Assembly (NCBI RefSeq): GCF_900129235.1
Contig: NZ_FQUV01000010.1
Location: 1 to 64,000, forward strand
Direction of reading: 5' to 3'
DNA length: 64,000 nucleotides
DNA from: Litoreibacter ascidiaceicola
GTDB taxonomy: Bacteria > Pseudomonadota > Alphaproteobacteria > Rhodobacterales > Rhodobacteraceae
In this document: piece after piece, positions 8,470 through 17,703 of the stretch
Numbering within the stretch: position 1 is the stretch's first letter
How the letters are laid out: the number at the start of each line of letters is the position of its first letter
Notes under the pieces: generated by a model
The model's input: the letters and a program-made list of their open reading frames with translations, nothing else
Databases searched by the model: none
Told to the model about the DNA's origin: nothing
Made by a program: the position numbers and the translations under genes

Positions 8470-9065
8470 CGCAAGAACGCTCTTTCTGGTCGCGCCGCCT
8501 TGCGGGTGTCAAGCAGGAAGCCGAGGCCGAAGCGGAAGCTGCCGCGATGGCCGAAGTGCTGCCAGAGGACGCGCCGAAAACCGATGCCGAGATTCTGGAG
8601 ATGCTGGAGCTGCCCGACCCTGACAGCCTGCAGGCGGGTGACGATTTTGCTGCGTTCATGGTGAAGGCCGTCCCGCAGCATTTGCGTAATCGCGCGTTGC
8701 GCAGGCTGTGGCGCAGCAACCCTGTGCTGGCCTGCGTTGACGGTTTGAACGATTATGACGACGACTACCTGACCGGCAGCACCGGCAACGGCCCGATCAA
8801 AACAACCTATCAAGTGGGCAAGGGTTTGCTTGCCCATGTGGAAGAGATGGCCCGCCAAAAGGCGTTGGCCGACTCAGCCGATGACGGCGAGACGGTAGTG
8901 GAAGATACGACCAAAGTCGTAGTTGTCGACGACGAGCCGGAAGGCGAGGCTGTCGAAGCACGTGAGGTCAATGCACCTTATGAGCTGTCTGAAGCTGACA
9001 CCGAAGAAACGACACCCGCCGCACCGCGCCGGATGCAATTCCATTTCGAGGGAGACGTTGCATGA
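8466..9065 (+). CDS. DUF3306 formate dehydrogenase accessory protein
   Basis: A 199-residue acidic soluble protein. The N-terminal FWSRRLAGVKQEAEAEAEAAA and the central LRRLWRSNPVLACVDGLNDYDDDY are hallmarks of DUF3306. The middle (residues 20-60) is Ala/Glu-rich and probably helical, and the C-terminal third is low-complexity and acidic. It is sandwiched between DUF3305 and the TorD-like gene with four-base overlaps on both sides, so the three are translated together. Presumed to help mature or assemble the enzyme; mechanism unknown. Confidence 0.85.
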   Translation: MTQERSFWSRRLAGVKQEAEAEAEAAAMAEVLPEDAPKTDAEILEMLELPDPDSLQAGDDFAAFMVKAVPQHLRNRALRRLWRSNPVLACVDGLNDYDDDYLTGSTGNGPIKTTYQVGKGLLAHVEEMARQKALADSADDGETVVEDTTKVVVVDDEPEGEAVEAREVNAPYELSEADTEETTPAAPRRMQFHFEGDVA

Positions 9066-9670
9066 CCACCGCCGCCGCGGATTTGCAGATTGCCGAGGAA
9101 GATCGCCTGCGGGCGGATCTCTACAATTTCCTTGGGCTGCTTCTGGCCGGCCCGCCTGACGAGATGCTGTTGTCCCAGACCGCGTCGCTTAACGGCGATG
9201 ATGGTGCGTTGGGCAAAGCGATCACCAGCCTTGCCCGCGTAGCGAATGTCAGCAAGCCGCGCGGTGTCAGCGCCGAATATAACGCGCTGTTCATCGGGCT
9301 GGGCCGGGGCGAGCTGCTGCCTTATGCAAGCTATTACCTGACCGGCTTTCTGAACGAGAAGCCGCTGGCGCGTCTGCGTAAGGACATGGCGTCGCTGCGA
9401 ATGAGCCGCGCGCCGAACGTGTTCGAGCCGGAGGACAACATCGCGTCCTTGATGGAAATGATGGGCGGCATGATTGTCGGGCGCTTCGGGGTGCCTGCGT
9501 CACTGGATCAGCAAAAGACATTCTTCAACACACATATCGGCGTTTGGGCCCCGCATTTCTTCTCGGACCTTGAAGCCGCCAAGACATCCGTTCTCTATGC
9601 GTCTGTCGGCGCTGTGGGCAAAGCCTTCATGGAGATCGAAAAAGAAGCATTTCGTATGACGGCGGGCTGA
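9062..9670 (+). CDS. TorD/DmsD-type molybdoenzyme chaperone
   Basis: A 202-residue all-helical cytoplasmic protein. The features ADLYNFLGLLLAGPPD near the start, YNALFIGLGRGELLPYASYYLTG (family core ExxxLF..PxxSxY) and WAPHFFSDLE near the C-terminus fit the TorD family. These chaperones bind Tat signal peptides of molybdoenzymes and hold the apoprotein until cofactor is loaded. The next two genes both carry Tat signals, so they are the likely clients. It overlaps the DUF3306 gene by four bases. Confidence 0.88.
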   Translation: MTTAAADLQIAEEDRLRADLYNFLGLLLAGPPDEMLLSQTASLNGDDGALGKAITSLARVANVSKPRGVSAEYNALFIGLGRGELLPYASYYLTGFLNEKPLARLRKDMASLRMSRAPNVFEPEDNIASLMEMMGGMIVGRFGVPASLDQQKTFFNTHIGVWAPHFFSDLEAAKTSVLYASVGAVGKAFMEIEKEAFRMTAG

Positions 9671-9728
9671 CGGGCCTGCCACTTCACTGGCGGGGATGCC
9701 CGCCAAAACCAGAAAGGGGAGACATCCC

Positions 9729-9920
9729 ATGAGCGACAAGACCGAAGGTAAAAGCCGCCGCGATTTTCTGAAGCTGGCGGGCACGGCCGCACCCGCGGCG
9801 CTTGCGGCCGCAGCAACCGGCACCGCCGCCGAGGCAGGCCCGGCGGCACCGGACCTGTCATCTGACACCATGCAGGACACCGCACATACGCGGGCTTATT
9901 TTGACAGCGCCCGCTTCTGA
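9729..9920 (+). CDS. Small Tat-signal protein of formate dehydrogenase region
   Basis: A 63-residue peptide consisting almost entirely of a twin-arginine signal: SRRDFLKLAG followed by an Ala-rich hydrophobic stretch. A short tail ends HTRAYFDSARF. Such peptides are a known companion of formate dehydrogenase operons (formate dehydrogenase region Tat target). It may pilot another subunit through the Tat pore, or anchor. I take the ATG at 9729, which follows GGGGAG (9715-9720); an in-frame ATG at 9696 lies before that site. Confidence 0.85.
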   Translation: MSDKTEGKSRRDFLKLAGTAAPAALAAAATGTAAEAGPAAPDLSSDTMQDTAHTRAYFDSARF

Positions 9921-9990
9921 TCGGCGCGCAAACAATAGTTCCCCGTAGATTGGCCCGCAGGGGCGCGGCAGCGGGAAAGGGAGAAAAGAC

Positions 9991-12960
9991 ATGCTGAGGA
10001 AAAAGACAACTCGTGTCGCAACGCGTGGGCAACGGCCTTCGATGGTGGCGCAGGTGGCATCCAAATCGGTTGACCGCAGGACATTTCTGCGCGGCTCTGG
10101 TCTGGCCATTGGCGGCCTGACGGCGATTGCCGCAACCGGCGGCACGATCGCGCCCGCTACGGCCCAAACTGCGGCGAAGACGGCGGTGGAGTCGATCAAG
10201 TCGATTTGCACCCACTGCTCGGTTGGCTGCACCGTGATTGCGGAAGTCGACGCCGGCGTGTGGACCGGCCAAGAGCCCGGCTGGGACAGCCCGTTCAACC
10301 TTGGAGCGCATTGCGCGAAAGGGGCCGCGGTGCGTGAACACGCCCATGGCGAGCGCCGCCTGAAATACCCGATGAAGAAAGAAAACGGCGAATGGGTTCG
10401 CATCAGTTGGGAAACCGCGATCAACGAGATCGGCGACGGCATGATGAAAATCCGCGACGAAAGCGGGCCGGACTCAGTTTACTGGCTGGGATCGGCCAAG
10501 CACAGCAACGAGCAGGCCTACCTGTTCCGCAAATTTGCCGCTTATTGGGGCACCAACAACGTCGATCACCAAGCGCGGATTTGCCACTCCACTACGGTGG
10601 CCGGTGTGGCGAATACATGGGGCTACGGCGCCATGACCAACAGCTACAACGACATCCACAACTCCAAGGCGATCTTCCTGATCGGTGGCAACCCTGCCGA
10701 GGCGCACCCCGTGTCGCTACTGCACATGCTGAAAGCCAAGGAGGAAAACAACGCGCCGCTGATCGTGTGCGACCCTCGTTTCACCCGCACCGCGGCCCAT
10801 GCTGATGAGTATGTCCGCTTCCGGCCCGGCTCCGACGTGGCGCTGGTTTGGGGCATTCTGTGGCACATTTTCGAAAACGGGTGGGAGGACAAAGAGTTCA
10901 TCCGTACCCGAGTTTGGGGCATGGACCAGATCAAAGAAGAGGTGGCCAAGTGGACACCTGAAGAGGTCGAGCGCGTCACCGGCACCCCCGGCTCGCAACT
11001 GCAACGCGTGGCCCGCACTTTGGCCAACAACCGCCCCGGCACCGTGATCTGGTGTATGGGTGGCACCCAGCACACCAACGGTAATAACAACACGCGTGCC
11101 TATTGCGTGTTGCAGCTGGCCTTGGGCAACATGGGCACCGCCGGCGGCGGCACCAACATCTTCCGCGGTCACGACAACGTTCAAGGCGCAACCGACCTTG
11201 GTGTTTTGGCCGACACCCTGCCGGGCTATTACGGCCTGTCGGCAGGCTCTTGGGCGCATTGGGCCCGCGTATGGGAAGAAGATATGGACTGGCTGAAAGG
11301 CCGCTTCTCGGACGCAAGCTATGGCGACACCGAGATGATGAACCTGACCGGCATTCCGGTTAGCCGCTGGATTGACGGCGTGCTGGAAGACAAAGCTAAC
11401 CTGCAACAGCCCGACAACACGCGGGCGATGGTGCTTTGGGGCCATGCGCCGAACTCCCAGACCCGCATGAAAGAAATGAAGACGGCGATGGAAAAGCTCG
11501 ACATGCTTGTCGTGGTGGACCCTTACCCGACCGTCTCGGCGGTGCTGCAAGACCGGACCGACGGTGTCTACCTACTGCCGGCCTGCACCCAGTTTGAAAC
11601 CCGTGGCTCTGTCACGGCGTCGAACCGGTCCTTGCAGTGGCGCGACCGCGTGGTGGAGCCGCTATTTGAATCGCTGCCAGATCACACGATCATGGCAATG
11701 TTTGCCGAAAAGTTCGGTTTCCATGACCGCATCTTCCGAAACATCGCGATTGATGAAGGCGGCGAGCCGAATATCGAGGACATCACCCGCGAGTTCAACG
11801 GAGGCATGTGGACCATCGGCTATACCGGCCAGTCGCCGGAGCGGATGAAACTGCATATGGCGAACCAGCACACCTTCGACCGCACCACTTTGCGGGCCAT
11901 TGGTGGGCCCGCTGACGGGGACTACTACGGTATGCCATGGCCAACATGGGGCACCGCCGAGATGAACCATCCGGGCACAGCGAACCTGTATGACATGTCG
12001 CTGCCGGTAGCCGACGGTGGTCTGACCTTCCGCGCCCGATTTGGCGTGGAGCGGGATGGCGACAACCTTCTGGCGGAAGGGGTGTATAACCCCGGCTCGG
12101 AAATTCAGGACGGCTACCCCGAGTTCACCATGCAGATGTTGATTGATTTGGGCTGGGACAGCGACCTGACCGCTCAAGAGCGTGCGACGATCGAATGGGT
12201 CTCGGGTTTCCGCGACACCCGCCCCGGCGGTGAGGAGGTTGGGGAAACTAGCCAGACTGGCGAGATGCCCTCGGATTACGCTGCAAAAGTTGGCGGCGTG
12301 AACTGGAAAACCGACCTTTCGGGAGGTATCCAGCGGGTGGCGATCAAGCATGGCTGCGCACCATTCGGCAACGCCAAGGCGCGGGCCGTGGTCTGGACAT
12401 TCCCGGATCCTGTACCCACCCACCGCGAGCCGCTTTACTCCAACCGGCGCGATCTGGTGGCCGACTACCCGACCTACGAGGACAAGACCTTCTGGCGGGT
12501 GCCGACCATGTATGCCTCCATTCAGGAAAACGACTTCTCGAAAGACTATCCGATTATCCTGACCTCTGGCCGATTGGTCGAATATGAGGGGGGCGGCGAC
12601 GAGAGCCGCTCCAACAAGTGGCTTGCGGAATTGCAGCAGGACATGTTCGTCGAGATCAACACCCGCGATGCCAACAACCTTGGTGTGCGTGACGGCGCGC
12701 AGGTCTGGGTCGAAGGCCCCGAAGGCGGGAAGGTCAAGGTGATGGCGATGGTGACCGAACGGGTCGGCGAAGGCGTAGCCTTCATGCCGTTCCACTTCGG
12801 CGGCCATTTCGAGGGCAAGGACCTGCGGGACAAATACCCCGAGGGGGCCGACCCTTACGTGTTGGGAGAATCCACCAACACCGCACAAACCTATGGCTAT
12901 GACAGCGTAACCCAGATGCAAGAGACCAAAGCGACTCTTTGCAAAATCTGGACAGCATAA
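9991..12960 (+). CDS. fdhA: Formate dehydrogenase catalytic (alpha) subunit, Cys-type
   Basis: A 989-residue molybdopterin (Mo/W-bis-MGD) oxidoreductase that oxidises formate to CO2. A Tat signal is present (RRTFLRGSG, residues 29-37), so it is exported folded to the periplasm. The N-terminal 4Fe-4S motif is C73xxC76xxxC80...C108. The metal ligand is Cys198 (ARICHSTTVAG; codon TGC at 10582-10584), where E. coli FdnG has selenocysteine, followed by His199. The MopB domains and the C-terminal dinucleotide-binding domain complete the usual order. A GGGAG site precedes the ATG. The beta subunit follows 12 bases later. Confidence 0.95.
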   Translation: MLRKKTTRVATRGQRPSMVAQVASKSVDRRTFLRGSGLAIGGLTAIAATGGTIAPATAQTAAKTAVESIKSICTHCSVGCTVIAEVDAGVWTGQEPGWDSPFNLGAHCAKGAAVREHAHGERRLKYPMKKENGEWVRISWETAINEIGDGMMKIRDESGPDSVYWLGSAKHSNEQAYLFRKFAAYWGTNNVDHQARICHSTTVAGVANTWGYGAMTNSYNDIHNSKAIFLIGGNPAEAHPVSLLHMLKAKEENNAPLIVCDPRFTRTAAHADEYVRFRPGSDVALVWGILWHIFENGWEDKEFIRTRVWGMDQIKEEVAKWTPEEVERVTGTPGSQLQRVARTLANNRPGTVIWCMGGTQHTNGNNNTRAYCVLQLALGNMGTAGGGTNIFRGHDNVQGATDLGVLADTLPGYYGLSAGSWAHWARVWEEDMDWLKGRFSDASYGDTEMMNLTGIPVSRWIDGVLEDKANLQQPDNTRAMVLWGHAPNSQTRMKEMKTAMEKLDMLVVVDPYPTVSAVLQDRTDGVYLLPACTQFETRGSVTASNRSLQWRDRVVEPLFESLPDHTIMAMFAEKFGFHDRIFRNIAIDEGGEPNIEDITREFNGGMWTIGYTGQSPERMKLHMANQHTFDRTTLRAIGGPADGDYYGMPWPTWGTAEMNHPGTANLYDMSLPVADGGLTFRARFGVERDGDNLLAEGVYNPGSEIQDGYPEFTMQMLIDLGWDSDLTAQERATIEWVSGFRDTRPGGEEVGETSQTGEMPSDYAAKVGGVNWKTDLSGGIQRVAIKHGCAPFGNAKARAVVWTFPDPVPTHREPLYSNRRDLVADYPTYEDKTFWRVPTMYASIQENDFSKDYPIILTSGRLVEYEGGGDESRSNKWLAELQQDMFVEINTRDANNLGVRDGAQVWVEGPEGGKVKVMAMVTERVGEGVAFMPFHFGGHFEGKDLRDKYPEGADPYVLGESTNTAQTYGYDSVTQMQETKATLCKIWTA

Positions 12961-12972
12961 GGGAGACTGACG

Positions 12973-13566
12973 ATGGCTAGAGCAAAATTCCTCGTCGACG
13001 CTGAACGCTGCATTGAATGCAACGCCTGCGTCACCGCGTGTAAGAATGAACACGAAGTGCCTTGGGGCATCAACCGCCGGAAGGTCGTCACCATCAATGA
13101 CGGCAAACCGGGGGAGCGGTCGATCTCGGTCGCGTGCATGCACTGCTCGGACGCGCCCTGTATGGCCGTGTGCCCAGTGGACTGCTTCTACCAGACCGAC
13201 GACGGCGTGGTGCTTCACTCCAAGGACCTGTGCATCGGCTGCGGCTATTGCTTCTATGCGTGCCCGTTCGGTGCGCCGCAATATCCACAAGCGGGCAACT
13301 TCGGCTCGCGCGGCAAGATGGACAAGTGCACCTTCTGCGCCGGTGGCCCTGAAGAGAACCACTCTAATGCGGAGTTCTCCAAATATGGCCGCAACCGGAT
13401 CGCCGAAGGCAAGCTGCCCATCTGCGCCGAAATGTGCGCCACAAAGGCCCTGCTTGCCGGTGACGGCGATGTGGTGTCGGGTATCTACCGCGAGCGCGTC
13501 GTCGCCCGTGGCTTCGGGTCCGGCGCTTGGGGCTGGGGCACCGCTTATGACCAAAAGGGTGGCTAA
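12973..13566 (+). CDS. fdh3B: Formate dehydrogenase beta subunit (FDH3 type)
   Basis: A 197-residue electron-transfer subunit with four 4Fe-4S motifs in ferredoxin order: CIECNACVTACKNE near 13-26, CMHCSDAPCMAVCP near 55-68, CIGCGYCFYACP near 85-96, and CTFCAGG...CAEMC near 119-155. It passes electrons from the catalytic subunit to the cytochrome b subunit. No Tat signal of its own, so it probably hitchhikes with FdhA. It lacks the C-terminal transmembrane helix seen in E. coli FdnH, consistent with the shorter FDH3 form. Confidence 0.93.
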   Translation: MARAKFLVDAERCIECNACVTACKNEHEVPWGINRRKVVTINDGKPGERSISVACMHCSDAPCMAVCPVDCFYQTDDGVVLHSKDLCIGCGYCFYACPFGAPQYPQAGNFGSRGKMDKCTFCAGGPEENHSNAEFSKYGRNRIAEGKLPICAEMCATKALLAGDGDVVSGIYRERVVARGFGSGAWGWGTAYDQKGG

Positions 13567-13594
13567 CACCGCCGCTTTTTGATTTGAGACATCA

Positions 13595-13625
13595 GGGGCG
13601 GCTCAATCTGGGCCGTCCCGTTTTG
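13595..13625 (+). terminator. Hairpin with T-run between beta and gamma subunit genes
   Basis: GGGGCGGC (13595-13602) pairs with GCCGTCCC (13612-13619) over eight base pairs with one G-U, loop of nine, followed by GTTTTGG. It resembles a weak intrinsic terminator or mRNA-stabilising hairpin inside the fdh operon, 30 bases before the gamma subunit start. It could lower expression of the membrane subunit relative to alpha and beta. Confidence 0.4.
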
Positions 13626-13648
13626 GTTTACACGCAAGGAAGCACCCG

Positions 13649-14836
13649 ATGCGCTTTATGCTGATCGTCCTGATCTCTGCCTTTGCCCTTCTTGGCCCGG
13701 TTGCCGCGCAGGATAGTGCAGCCGACCCTCGTGCCAGCACGGGTGGCGCTCAAACGCTTGAAGATATTCTGGCGCGGCAGGCCGGTCAGGCGATGGATGA
13801 CAGCTTCCGCAGCGACGCCATCGGCGATCCGGCCCGCGCCGCACCCTCGGCGGACCAGTTGGGAACCCTTGGAGGGGCATCCGACCCGGAACTGTGGCGC
13901 GCCTTGCGCTATGGCAAAGCAGACATCACCACACAGTCACGCGGCCCCGCTGCCAAGACACTGATCCAAGATGGTGGCATGTGGTGGCTGGAATTCCGCC
14001 AAGGCCCGCTGCTGACTTATGGCAGCTACCTACTCGGCGGTACATTGCTGCTGCTGGCGCTGTTCTACCTGATCCGGGGCCGCATCCGCATTGACGGTGA
14101 AAAAACCGGCCGCAAGATCGAGCGGTTCAAAGCATTCGAGCGGTTTGGTCATTGGCTGCTGGCAAGCTCGTTTCTTGTGCTGGGCCTGACGGGCCTGATC
14201 TCCCTTTTCGGGCGCAAGGTGATGATCCCCACATTCGGGCATGACGCGTTTTCGACCATCGCGATTGGCTCCAAATGGGTGCATAACAACATCTCCTGGA
14301 CGTTTATCGTGGCGCTGGTCATCATCTTCGTGGTCTGGGTTGTGCACAACCTGCCAGATCGCACGGACTTGAACTGGCTGGCCAAAGGCGGCGGCATCTT
14401 CTCCAAGGGGCACCCGCCGGCCAAGAAGTTCAACGCGGGGCAGAAGCTGATTTTCTGGTCGGTGATTATTCTGGGCGGCTCCATTTCGCTGACTGGCCTG
14501 TCGCTGCTGTTCCCGTTTGACCTGCAGTTATTCGGGCCAACCTTTGCAAAGCTGAACGCGATCGGCGCGCCGGGCTGGTTTGGTATGGCGGACTTGTCCG
14601 CGACCCTGTCCCCGCAAGAGGAAATGCAATTCGCCCAACTTTGGCACGCCATCGTGTCGCTGGTGCTGATCGCGATAGTCTTCGCCCATATCTATATCGG
14701 CTCTGTCGGGATGGAGGGGGCCTTTGACGCCATGGGATCGGGTCAGGTCGAGGAGCAATGGGCGCGCGAACACCACAGCCTCTGGGTTGATGAAGTCACC
14801 GCCCAAAAGCCCACCACTACGACGAAGGAAGCCTGA
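13649..14836 (+). CDS. fdhC: Formate dehydrogenase gamma subunit (cytochrome b556)
   Basis: A 395-residue membrane subunit that anchors the enzyme and passes electrons to quinone. A Sec signal peptide (residues 1-20, ending VAAQ) precedes a periplasmic N-terminal extension of about 100 residues. Hydrophobic helices follow near 130-150, 165-185, 212-232, 268-290 and 330-350. Candidate haem ligands are His in FERFGHWLLA, the WVHNNISW region and the C-terminal LWHAIVS. It is longer than E. coli FdnI because of the N-terminal extension, as usual for FDH3-type gamma subunits. A short ORF follows two bases after the stop. Confidence 0.92.
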   Translation: MRFMLIVLISAFALLGPVAAQDSAADPRASTGGAQTLEDILARQAGQAMDDSFRSDAIGDPARAAPSADQLGTLGGASDPELWRALRYGKADITTQSRGPAAKTLIQDGGMWWLEFRQGPLLTYGSYLLGGTLLLLALFYLIRGRIRIDGEKTGRKIERFKAFERFGHWLLASSFLVLGLTGLISLFGRKVMIPTFGHDAFSTIAIGSKWVHNNISWTFIVALVIIFVVWVVHNLPDRTDLNWLAKGGGIFSKGHPPAKKFNAGQKLIFWSVIILGGSISLTGLSLLFPFDLQLFGPTFAKLNAIGAPGWFGMADLSATLSPQEEMQFAQLWHAIVSLVLIAIVFAHIYIGSVGMEGAFDAMGSGQVEEQWAREHHSLWVDEVTAQKPTTTTKEA

Positions 14837-14838
14837 GC

Positions 14839-14973
14839 ATGAAAGCGTTTCTTGTCGCAATTGGCGCGGCGGTGCTCTTAACCGTCGGCGCGAACCTCAT
14901 CCTCAAACAGATGAACTTCTCGGCTGAAGCCACCACAGCCAGCCCGAACGCACGCGTCGGCACCGACGGGTAG
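14839..14973 (+). CDS. 44-residue membrane peptide after fdhC
   Basis: A tiny ORF starting MKAFLVAIGAAVLLTVGAN. It encodes one hydrophobic helix (residues 3-20) and a short hydrophilic tail ending VGTDG. It begins two bases after the fdhC stop (TGAGCATG), so it is translationally coupled to the gamma subunit. I do not recognise a family. Position and shape suggest a small accessory subunit of the membrane dehydrogenase, comparable in style to small subunits of respiratory complexes, but that is inference. The coding call rests on the coupling and the clean helix. Confidence 0.6.
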   Translation: MKAFLVAIGAAVLLTVGANLILKQMNFSAEATTASPNARVGTDG

Positions 14974-15218
14974 CGCGTTGGATGTCGTTTTCTGGAGGGG
15001 ACGGCTGTCAGATTCGTCCGTTGACCCTGTTGGCATTCTGGTGTTGCGGGAATACGGCTCTGGGGTTGCAATCAGTTTGAGCAGGGTTAACGCTTCCGTA
15101 AGGCGGGCAGTACCCTCTTCGCGAAAAAACCCGACGCTCTTCGGCTTCCAACAGAGTGTTCCGTGACACTCGACCGAGACGCTGCTAGTAGAGCATCTCA
15201 AAGAAAAAGGAACTTTAC

Positions 15219-15770
15219 GTGCTGGTCGAAAACACTACTCTTGATGGGGTGCTGGTCATTACGCCGAAGCGATTTGGCGATGACCGGGGATTTTTTTCCG
15301 AGGTTTGGAACCGCCATGCTTTGGCAGAAGCAGGCGTTGATATTGACTTTGTTCAGGACAATCATTCCTTTTCGGCGGCGCAAGGCACCGTGCGCGGCTT
15401 GCATTTTCAAAGCCCTCCGCATGCGCAAGACAAGCTCGTGCGCTGTGGGACGGGGGCGTTTTTGGACGTCGCCATCGACATTCGCACTGGCTCCCCGACT
15501 TACGGGAAATCCGTCGCGGTTGAGCTGAGCGCCGAGAATGGCAAGCAATTGTTGATTCCGAAGGGCTTTCTGCATGGCTTTGTGACGCTGGTCCCAAACA
15601 CCGAAATTCTTTATAAATGCTCTGATATCTATGCGCCTGACTGCGATGGGGCCGTTTACTTTGACAGCCCGGAGCTTGGCATTGATTGGAGAATCGCGCC
15701 CGAGCGAGCCATACTATCAGACAAAGACGCGCAAGCTCCGCGCTTCGCCGATTTCAAATCCCCATTTTAG
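15219..15770 (+). CDS. rfbC: dTDP-4-dehydrorhamnose 3,5-epimerase
   Basis: A 183-residue cupin epimerase for the third step of dTDP-L-rhamnose synthesis. It contains FSEVWN, the family core GTVRGLHFQSPP with the catalytic His, DVAIDIRTGSPTYGK and LIPKGFLHGFVTL. The start is a GTG at 15219 preceded by AAAAAGGA. It is first in rfbCBDA; the preceding 245 bases hold no gene I can support. The product supplies rhamnose to the polysaccharide genes downstream. Confidence 0.95.
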   Translation: MLVENTTLDGVLVITPKRFGDDRGFFSEVWNRHALAEAGVDIDFVQDNHSFSAAQGTVRGLHFQSPPHAQDKLVRCGTGAFLDVAIDIRTGSPTYGKSVAVELSAENGKQLLIPKGFLHGFVTLVPNTEILYKCSDIYAPDCDGAVYFDSPELGIDWRIAPERAILSDKDAQAPRFADFKSPF

Positions 15771-15785
15771 CAGGGTGCAAAAGAT

Positions 15786-16823
15786 ATGAAGATTCTCGTC
15801 ACAGGTGGAGCCGGTTTCATTGGGTCGGCGGTTGTAAGGCAGGCCATCCGAGATGGTCATGAGGTGGTAAATGTTGATGCGCTGACTTATGCGGCGTGTC
15901 TCGCCAATGTCAGCGCCGTTGATACCGATCCGGCATATGCATTCGAGCAGGCCGATATTTGCGATGCGGCGGAAATGAAGCGCATCTTTGCGACGCACAA
16001 GCCGGATGCAGTGATGCACCTTGCCGCCGAAAGTCATGTTGACCGCTCTATTGATGGCCCTCAGGCTTTCATCCAGACTAATATTGTTGGCACATTCACA
16101 TTGCTGCAAGCCGCGTTGGCATATTGGGATGGAATGGGGCGGCCGGAGGGGTTTCGCTTTCACCATATCTCGACTGACGAAGTGTATGGCTCTCTGGGGG
16201 CGGAGGGGCAGTTTGTCGAAACGACCCCTTATGACCCCAATAGCCCTTATTCGGCGTCGAAAGCGGCGTCCGATCATTTGGTACGGTCTTGGGGGGAAAC
16301 CTACGGGTTGCCCTACGTCCTGACCAATTGCTCCAATAATTACGGCCCCTACCATTTTCCCGAGAAGCTGATCCCGGTGGTTATTTTGAATGCTTTGGCG
16401 GGCAAACCTGTGCCGGTCTACGGCAAAGGCGACAACGTGCGCGACTGGCTCTATGTAGAGGACCACGCGGACGCATTGCTAACGGTTCTGCAAAACGGAG
16501 CCAACGCGCGCACCTATAATATCGGGGGCGAGAACGAGGCGCAGAACATCGAAATTGTCAGGATGATCTGTGCGTTGCTCGACGAGTTGCGACCGACAAA
16601 TACGCCCTATGAAGAACAGATTTCCTTTGTCACCGACCGCCCCGGCCATGATCTTCGCTACGCGATTGATCCGGAGCGCATTCGCACTGAGCTTGGGTGG
16701 CGCCCGTCTGTCACGCTGGAGCAGGGTTTGCGGAAAACGGTGCAGTGGTATCTGGACAACGAAGACTGGTGGCGTGCGCTGCAAGACCGTGATGGCGTCG
16801 GCACCCGTCTGGGGAAAAGTTAA
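15786..16823 (+). CDS. rfbB: dTDP-glucose 4,6-dehydratase
   Basis: A 345-residue short-chain dehydrogenase-fold enzyme converting dTDP-glucose to dTDP-4-keto-6-deoxyglucose. The N-terminal NAD site is GGAGFIGSA; the DE pair sits in HISTDEVYG; the catalytic YxxxK is YSASKAASD. Further motifs are [14 protein letters not shown] and [15 protein letters not shown]. Length is normal. The start is 16 bases after rfbC and the stop overlaps the rfbD start by one base. Confidence 0.96.
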   Translation: MKILVTGGAGFIGSAVVRQAIRDGHEVVNVDALTYAACLANVSAVDTDPAYAFEQADICDAAEMKRIFATHKPDAVMHLAAESHVDRSIDGPQAFIQTNIVGTFTLLQAALAYWDGMGRPEGFRFHHISTDEVYGSLGAEGQFVETTPYDPNSPYSASKAASDHLVRSWGETYGLPYVLTNCSNNYGPYHFPEKLIPVVILNALAGKPVPVYGKGDNVRDWLYVEDHADALLTVLQNGANARTYNIGGENEAQNIEIVRMICALLDELRPTNTPYEEQISFVTDRPGHDLRYAIDPERIRTELGWRPSVTLEQGLRKTVQWYLDNEDWWRALQDRDGVGTRLGKS

Positions 16824-17689
16824 TGCGCGTTTTGGTATTTGGCGCGACGGGGCAGGTCGCCCTGGAATTGTCCCGGTTTGACGGGGTCACGACCCTTGGC
16901 CGCGCCGAGGCGGATTTGTCGGACCCGGCAGCCTGCGCAGCGGCTATTCGGCACTACGCCCCCGACGCGGTTATCAACGCGGCGGCCTACACCGCCGTTG
17001 ACCGTTGCGAACAGGAAGAAGCGGCGGCCACTGTGATCAACGGGCAGGCGCCCGCAGCGATGGCGCGGGTCTGCGCGGAGTTGCGCATCCCTTTCGTGCA
17101 TATTTCGACGGATTACGTTTTCGATGGTCAGGGCACCGCACCGATGTCGCCCGATGACGCGGTTGCGCCTTTGAATGCCTATGGCCGCAGCAAGCTTGCA
17201 GGGGAAAAGGGCGTCGCAGACGCGGGTGGTCAGTATTGTATCCTGCGCACCTCTTGGGTGGTGTCAGCCCATGGCAGCAACTTCGTGAAAACGATGTTGC
17301 ACCTGTCCGAGACCCGCGACGCGTTGTCTGTGGTGGCAGACCAGATTGGCGGCCCGACAGCGGCCCGCTCCATCGCAACGGCCTGCATGACGATTGCACA
17401 AGCACTGCGGGACAAGGGCGCGGCCTGCTCTGGCATTTACCATTTCAGCGGGGCCCCTGACGCGAGTTGGGCAGATCTTGCCCGCGCGGTTTTCGAGCTT
17501 GCCGACCGGTCGGTTACGGTGACGGATATCCCCACTGCAAGCTATCCGACGCCGGCAACGCGACCGCTGAATTCGCGGCTCGATTGTGCGACACTGGAAA
17601 AGGTTTTCGGCATAGCGCGACCAAACTGGCGGCAGGACGTCGCGGATATCGTGCAAGAGCTGGGTGCTCGCGCAGACAACGAACTTTAA
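16823..17689 (+). CDS. rfbD: dTDP-4-dehydrorhamnose reductase
   Basis: A 288-residue NAD(P)H-dependent reductase for the last step of dTDP-L-rhamnose synthesis. It has the Rossmann motif FGATGQVALEL, the INAAAYTAVD stretch, STDYVFDGQG and the catalytic YGRSKLAGE (YxxxK). It sits between rfbB and rfbA in the standard gene set, 14 bases ahead of the rfbA start. Confidence 0.95.
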   Translation: MRVLVFGATGQVALELSRFDGVTTLGRAEADLSDPAACAAAIRHYAPDAVINAAAYTAVDRCEQEEAAATVINGQAPAAMARVCAELRIPFVHISTDYVFDGQGTAPMSPDDAVAPLNAYGRSKLAGEKGVADAGGQYCILRTSWVVSAHGSNFVKTMLHLSETRDALSVVADQIGGPTAARSIATACMTIAQALRDKGAACSGIYHFSGAPDASWADLARAVFELADRSVTVTDIPTASYPTPATRPLNSRLDCATLEKVFGIARPNWRQDVADIVQELGARADNEL

Positions 17690-17703
17690 GAAGGCAGGCT
17701 GTT

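Noticed and set aside
10582-10584. Possible selenocysteine position in formate dehydrogenase
   Set aside because: The codon is TGC (Cys), with no in-frame TGA in the gene, so no selenocysteine insertion is needed.
11662-13569. A 635-codon antisense open frame across fdhA and fdh3B
   Set aside because: The sense strand encodes clear formate dehydrogenase domains. The antisense translation is His/Arg-rich without motifs.
14978-15166. A 62-codon ORF between the fdh and rfb operons
   Set aside because: No ribosome site, no recognisable features, and it extends into the rfbC leader. I treat it as chance.
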